Part shown: positions 59,341 through 64,000 of the stretch, piece by piece | Layout: each line of letters begins with the position of its first letter | Position numbering within the stretch: the first letter of the stretch is position 1 | NCBI GenBank assembly: GCA_012932295.1 | Contig: JAAONU010000014.1 | Location: 34,999,977 to 35,063,976, forward strand | DNA length: 64,000 nucleotides | Source: Cyclina sinensis | Taxonomy: Eukaryota; Mollusca; Bivalvia; Venerida; Veneridae | Reading direction: 5' to 3' | Made by a program: the position numbers and the translations under genes | Notes under the pieces: generated by a model | The model's input: the letters and a program-made list of their open reading frames with translations, nothing else | Told to the model about the DNA's origin: nothing | Database searches by the model: none

Positions 59341-60080
59341 GTTCTAAATATTTTTGATAAGCCATTTCTTTAGGATTTGATCAATACCTGTACGGCTGCT
59401 GTCTGTTAGAAAAGATCGATTAAATACATGACTTTTAAAAATTTCTTCCATTATTTTGGTCTTGGGCGAATTTAACGAAATTTGAACATCAAAAATAGTT
59501 TCCTTTGGATATTCCAATACAGATATGAATATAACCTTACTAAATACACGGCTAATAAAAAAAAGATCTACGTGGAACATTTATATTCACATTTGATAAC
59601 CAGTAGCAAAGTAAGTATTATACCTATTAAGACAAAAATGCTAAGAAAAGCAAGCGAAAAACATACTGAGTTGTTGTGTCTGGCCTAAGCTCCAAATTAA
59701 GAAAAAAGCCTTCATAAGTCAATTATCAACCCGCTAGGGCGACAAAAATGTCCGTTATACAGTTGTCTTCCGATTTCGACTGTTTGCATTTTCGCTCTGT
59801 TTACCACCACATCTTGGTAGAGGCTTAACCCACGACCTGTATGTGTAAAATGTGCGTATACAAATTTGTCCTGTGAATTTTTTTGTAGATGACCACAGTA
59901 ACATTTATATCAAGTTCAATGTTCCGCATAAAAGACAATTCTGAAATGTAACATTCAATTTATTTTATCACTCGGTAAAACGTATAATCATATAAGATTT
60001 GTTTACGTCAGCACATTAAAGTCTATTGAATATATCAGCTAAGTATACAATATAACCAAAGATGGCCTCGGTTAAGCCGT
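59341..60080. other. Unique-looking spacer in the 5-kb unit
   Basis: The frames at 59344-59580 (minus) and 59482-59688 (plus) overlap and show no domain. No repeats were recognised before the minisatellite. Confidence 0.45.
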
Positions 60081-60626
60081 ATTACATTGACACTTGTACA
60101 ATAAATCGCTAAACATTGTAGATAATGTAATACCTACAGTAATTTTATGACACTTGTATAATAAGTCGCTTAGCATTGTAAATTATGTAACAACTACAGT
60201 AGTTTTATGACAGTTGTATAATAAATCGCTAAGCATTGTAGATAATGTTATAACTACAGTAATTTTATGACACTTGTTTAAAAAATCGCTAAGCATTGTA
60301 GATAATATAATAACTACAGTAATTTTATGACATTTGTATAATAAATTGCTAAGCATTGTAGATAATGTAATAACTACAGCAATATTATGACACTTGTATA
60401 ATAAATCGCTAAACATTGTAGATAATGTAATAACTACAGTAATTTTATGACACTTTTATAATAAATCGCTAAACATTGTAGACAATGTAATAACTACAGC
60501 AATATTATGACACTTTTATAATAAATCGCTAAACATTGTAGACAATGTAATAACTACAGCAATTTTATGACATTTGTATAATAAATCGCTAAACATTGTA
60601 GATAATGTAATAACTACAGTAATTTT
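60081..60626 (+). repeat. 60-bp minisatellite, about 9 units
   Basis: Eight complete units plus partial ones at each side, with an exact 60-base period. Constant words are TTTTATGACA, ATAATAAATCGCTAA, CATTGTAGA and AATGTAATAACTACAG. Variation is mostly single bases, and the first units are the most diverged. A minus frame (60183-60416, 77 aa) repeats a 20-residue phrase only because 60 is divisible by three. Confidence 0.93.
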
Positions 60627-60744
60627 TCAAGGTTCTTTTTTTTCAGTTCAGTTATGCAAGTTTGATCATCTAATAGTCGGCATATCAAATAATACTAAAA
60701 TGCAGGCCTATATTTAGTTTAGAACCTACATAAAGTATTCCACA

Positions 60745-61480
60745 AGCAACTTTGTCATTAGCAGGACGTAAAGTGCATAGTTGGTAACTTAGGCCTCGTA
60801 AGTTTCAAGAAAATACATTCACGTTGCATTTAACGTTCATTATTGAAGGTAATTAAATGTAATCATTTGTTACATTACGTTTGTTTAGAACTTTCTGTCA
60901 TGAATAAATGAATGTAACATTTCTACAGTAACTGTTCTAGGGTCGTTAATAGCAGTCAATCTCTAACGAAACGGACGCTCATATTTTTCTTTTACATGTT
61001 AAATCACGCAATCTAGCATTTATTTTGTAAAACTGCAGTGCATCAGGATATACGGTTACGTTTTAAATGCTACGATGGTTTGTTACACATGCGTTTTTAA
61101 ATCTTTTTATATACAAGGATTGGCACTGAAACATATGTCGATCATTGGCAGTATTGTAGGGAAGATATGAAATATGAACCATATGTCTTACTCTTTTTAT
61201 TCATGTATTTCATTCAATTTGAAATTTTGTACAGATATCCTTAACTTTACAGTAGATACCCAGATGGTATTGAATTTGAAATAATTCTTTGTAAGAATAC
61301 CGATCAAATGACCGATGAGAATTCCTAAATTGGTTGGAATGAAACACAGAAACCTTAGACAAACCTTACGCCATCATAAAAGCTAGCTGAAAGGCGAAGG
61401 AGTGTAGGTGTTGCATTACACCTCTGTAACACACTTTCAAAATTCATACTTCACCTTTTAAGCGTCTTTCCTTTGTCCTG
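60745..61480 (+). repeat. Family B repeat, shorter diverged copy
   Basis: Aligns with 56755-57172 and then 58310-58600: GTTGGTxACTTAGGCCTCGTAA, GACGTTCATTATxGAAGGTAA, AACTGCAGTxCAxCAGGATAT, TAGATACCCAGATGGTATTGA and AAAGGCGAAGGAGT-type blocks. It lies between the two near-identical segments and is clearly older than their duplication. Confidence 0.72.
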
Positions 61481-61950
61481 ATGTATCTTATAAATAATTC
61501 AATAAAATGTTATTTACCATTGTCATTATATGATTCAATCAGTAAGAGGCCAAACTCAATGGTGTGATATATGGACACTGTCTTTGCGGAAAAGTTTTAT
61601 TTAATGCCGATAGAGATGTGGATGAAACATTTATATATTTGGCAAAATACAATAAGTTATTTAACGCCTTAGTTCAACAAGGCTACTATATTTGTCTTTG
61701 AGAAACCTTGTTGAGAATTCTGCTGATTAAAATATGAGCTAGCATTCACACAAAATGCACTATACAGGTCATTTCTATTAACTTTTCTGTAACAAAATGT
61801 CGACAAAAACTCGAAAGTTTGAAGTATGAACGAAGATAATGGGCAGGGCTAAAAGATCTTAAACATTTTGTCTGCGGCCAATACATGTAGAAAGGTAGTA
61901 AAGAGTTCTTTAACACACTTCAGTTCATGTTGCACTAGTGGACGTTTCTG
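61481..61950. other. Spacer before the second near-identical copy
   Basis: AT-rich, without recognised features. Its last bases meet the duplication junction at GTTTCTG|TATCATTTC. Confidence 0.5.
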
Positions 61951-62763
61951 TATCATTTCTACTGTACAAGGGTCGTAAATAGCTGCCATGCCGTAACGAA
62001 ATGGACGCTTACTTTTTGTAATGCCATGAATGTCTCTTAGCGCGTGAAATCACGCACACTAGCATTTATTTCGTTGAACTGCAGTACAACAGGATATATG
62101 GTTATGTTTGAACGCTGCAAGAGTTTATTTAAACACAGGTTGGTTATTTTTAAATTCTGTATAGTACTATTGGCATTTAAACAAATATCGACCCTTAAAG
62201 GGGCAATATATTTTCCATTTAATGAGGGACATTCCTGATAACAAATTATCTCCCTTACTCATATAACATCAAAGATAGACCAAATAGCACATTGGTCCTT
62301 TCAGTTGGAATCCTCTAACTTTATCCTTGTTTCTAATTGTGATGGTCTTGACTTTTAAGTGTGAAAATTGTCTCTGATATATTAAATAAAAAGTTAGGAT
62401 TATCAAAAAACAAAGATAACGGTGTTAACAAAACATGTTGCTAAACTTATTGTGTAATCTGACTACAATTATTGCAAATAATTGGGCTTAATAATCACAT
62501 ACCAAAAAAGAAAGTAGCGATAAAAGCCGAGGAATCCAAATGGAAGGACCAATGAAATATCAGAGAGTATTCAGGGTAGATAATCCACTAATGTCCACCA
62601 TTAGAAGTTTTTGTTATCAACTCTTATCATCGAAAACAGACCATTTGTCAATGTGAAATACTCGTAACGAGTTTTTTTTTCTTTTTAAAACAAAAGTGCA
62701 ACAAGTTTAACTCAGCTACGTCTAAATGATCACATGAGTAATGAAAGTGCTCTCGATCCATCC

Positions 62764-62913
62764 TCACTGTAAACAAACATAGCAGACCCAACAAGCTGTT
62801 CGTATTAACATTCCAGCGTGTCGAGACTTGGGATCCTGAGATTTCTTTCTAAGAGCTTCTGTTTTTCCTTCATGTGATTCCGGACTAAACTTGGGTCGAC
62901 CACGAGACGCCAT
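62764..62913 (-). CDS. Divergent frame 1, second copy (49 aa)
   Basis: Identical to the frame at 57743-57892, with the same ATGGCG start and the same GCATGCGCATGC upstream. It remains open in this copy; only 2 kb of this unit lies in the window, so downstream exons, if any, cannot be judged. Confidence 0.42.
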   Translation of the reverse strand: MASRGRPKFSPESHEGKTEALRKKSQDPKSRHAGMLIRTACWVCYVCLQ

Positions 62914-62993
62914 TTAACCGTTGCACGCATGCGCATGCTTGGGTATCAAAAACAGATACCGGAAATTAACAGAGTTAAAATAGTATCTTTTCA

Positions 62994-63134
62994 ATGGCAT
63001 TGCCAACAATAGTGAGCGCATTTCATGCAACATATGTTTGTGAAAAGGGACATCAAGTCGATATTAAGGCAACCGTCAGGTTCGTTTCAGATCAAACAGA
63101 ACAAAGTTCTGTCTATTATATTAGGACATATTAG
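62994..63134 (+). CDS. Divergent frame 2, second copy (46 aa)
   Basis: Same as 57973-58113 except CCA to CAA, giving Gln for Pro at about residue 37. The frame stays open. The promoter-like spacer between the two frames is unchanged. Confidence 0.4.
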   Translation: MALPTIVSAFHATYVCEKGHQVDIKATVRFVSDQTEQSSVYYIRTY

Positions 63135-64000
63135 GACATACTGTCTTATTAAAGTTGTATTATATGTATTATACAAGGGTTGTCCAGAAAACGTAGACCT
63201 CTGGTAACTTCCGCATTTTCCAATGTGCATACACAAAATGGTGCAAGTAAGTGATTAAAACATTTTTTTCTGCTGTATTGGCCAGTTTTGTATCGTAAGT
63301 ATACATATACCGTGTTGCTTTAGATATATCTTACTTTTTTCCTCATATACTTCCTTCAGTTTGACATTTTCAACCTATGTATTTAACTTTATAGTAAATA
63401 TCATGATGGTATTGAGTTTAAAATATTTTTTGTAAGAAGACCTATTTAATGAGCGGTTTGTTGAATTTCAAAATCAGCTGAATTTAAACATAGAGAACAC
63501 TACCACTTCGCAACAGAAGCTAACTGATAGGCAAGGGAGTATAGGTCTTGCATTATACCTCTGATACACACGTGCAAAATTAAACTAACGTCTTTCAATT
63601 AAAGTGTCATTGTCCTTTGGACAACTGATCTCTCTTTTAGCCGCAACACTTTGTCTAGTACATGTACCGATTAATTTTATTCAAAATGGTTTTAAAAACA
63701 CACTGTCTAATACTGGTACGTAATTATGCAGTTCTAAAATTGGACAAAGTATGACACAGTAATAGCTCGGAAAAGATCATAGTTTTATTACGTGTGCACA
63801 AAGAAACGCACTGAAGAACCTTCGAACTGCAGTTGCGCCAATAATGTCGTGCTTAACGCAAACGGGTCGGACCATAATACTACATAAGGTTCCAAAAAGT
63901 CGTGTGCAATAAAATTGACGTCTTTCAACAAAGTCTAACAAAACACCTCATAACTATTTCTCTTTTTTATTAATTCAGGTATTTGTCTATGTTAGACGCC

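Larger units (their letters stand above)
61951..64000 (+). repeat. Recent direct duplication, second copy (cut by window end)
   Basis: Near-identical to 56928-58979 across its whole length, including the 1.1-kb insert and the divergent frames. It ends only because the window ends. It may be a true tandem duplication or an unresolved haplotype or assembly duplication. Confidence 0.92.

Noticed and set aside
60183..60416. 77-aa minus frame with a repeated 20-residue phrase
   Set aside because: Artefact of the 60-bp minisatellite.

Overview
This is a eukaryotic, AT-rich, gene-poor stretch, most likely from a bivalve mollusc nuclear genome. The bivalve assignment is inference. It rests on dispersed repeats of a style common in bivalve assemblies at 29.56-29.96 kb and 39.44-40.13 kb, a tRNA-type SINE head, and many short non-autonomous DNA elements. 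No rRNA or tRNA gene, CRISPR array or bacterial-type operon is visible, and no protein-coding gene can be called with confidence. Reading frames are short, and the longest (up to 254 aa) are a by-product of a 57-bp tandem repeat.

Layout. 1-5.9 kb: intergenic, with two degenerate SINE-like heads. 5.97-7.40 kb: a complete foldback element with inverted ends, an array of about 21 units of 57 bp and a perfect 9-bp target duplication. 8.03-8.76 kb: a long-inverted-repeat element. 9.50-9.93 kb: a MITE. 14.83-14.93 kb: a large hairpin. 18.4-27.4 kb: the first copy of an old segmental duplication whose partner lies at about 44.85-52.9 kb in the same orientation. The first copy was later interrupted by a DNA-transposon-like insertion (21.3-22.3 kb), a decayed reverse-transcriptase gene (23.4-24.0 kb) and a 27-bp minisatellite (27.1-27.3 kb). 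32.10-33.37 kb: a Mutator-like non-autonomous element with a perfect 9-bp target duplication and coding-like cargo. 34.1-36.3 kb: an inverted copy of a repeat family (called family B here) that recurs at 56.1-59.3, 60.7-61.5, 61.95-64.0 and, as a fragment, 29.1-29.4 kb. 43.90-44.38 kb: a TTAA-flanked MITE with three E-boxes.

Right end. The last 2,050 bases repeat 56.93-58.98 kb almost perfectly. This is a direct duplication with a period of about 5,022 bp that runs off the window. Each copy carries a roughly 1.1-kb segment absent from other family B copies. In it, two small divergent open frames (49 aa minus, 46 aa plus) begin 80 bp apart around NRF1-like and ETS-like motifs, so it looks like a bidirectional promoter with two first exons. 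This cassette and the foldback element are the most interesting items in the window.

The parts do not form a pathway. They record layered element insertion, tandem and segmental duplication, and possible capture of gene fragments. All homology statements come from reading and aligning by eye; no database search was possible.
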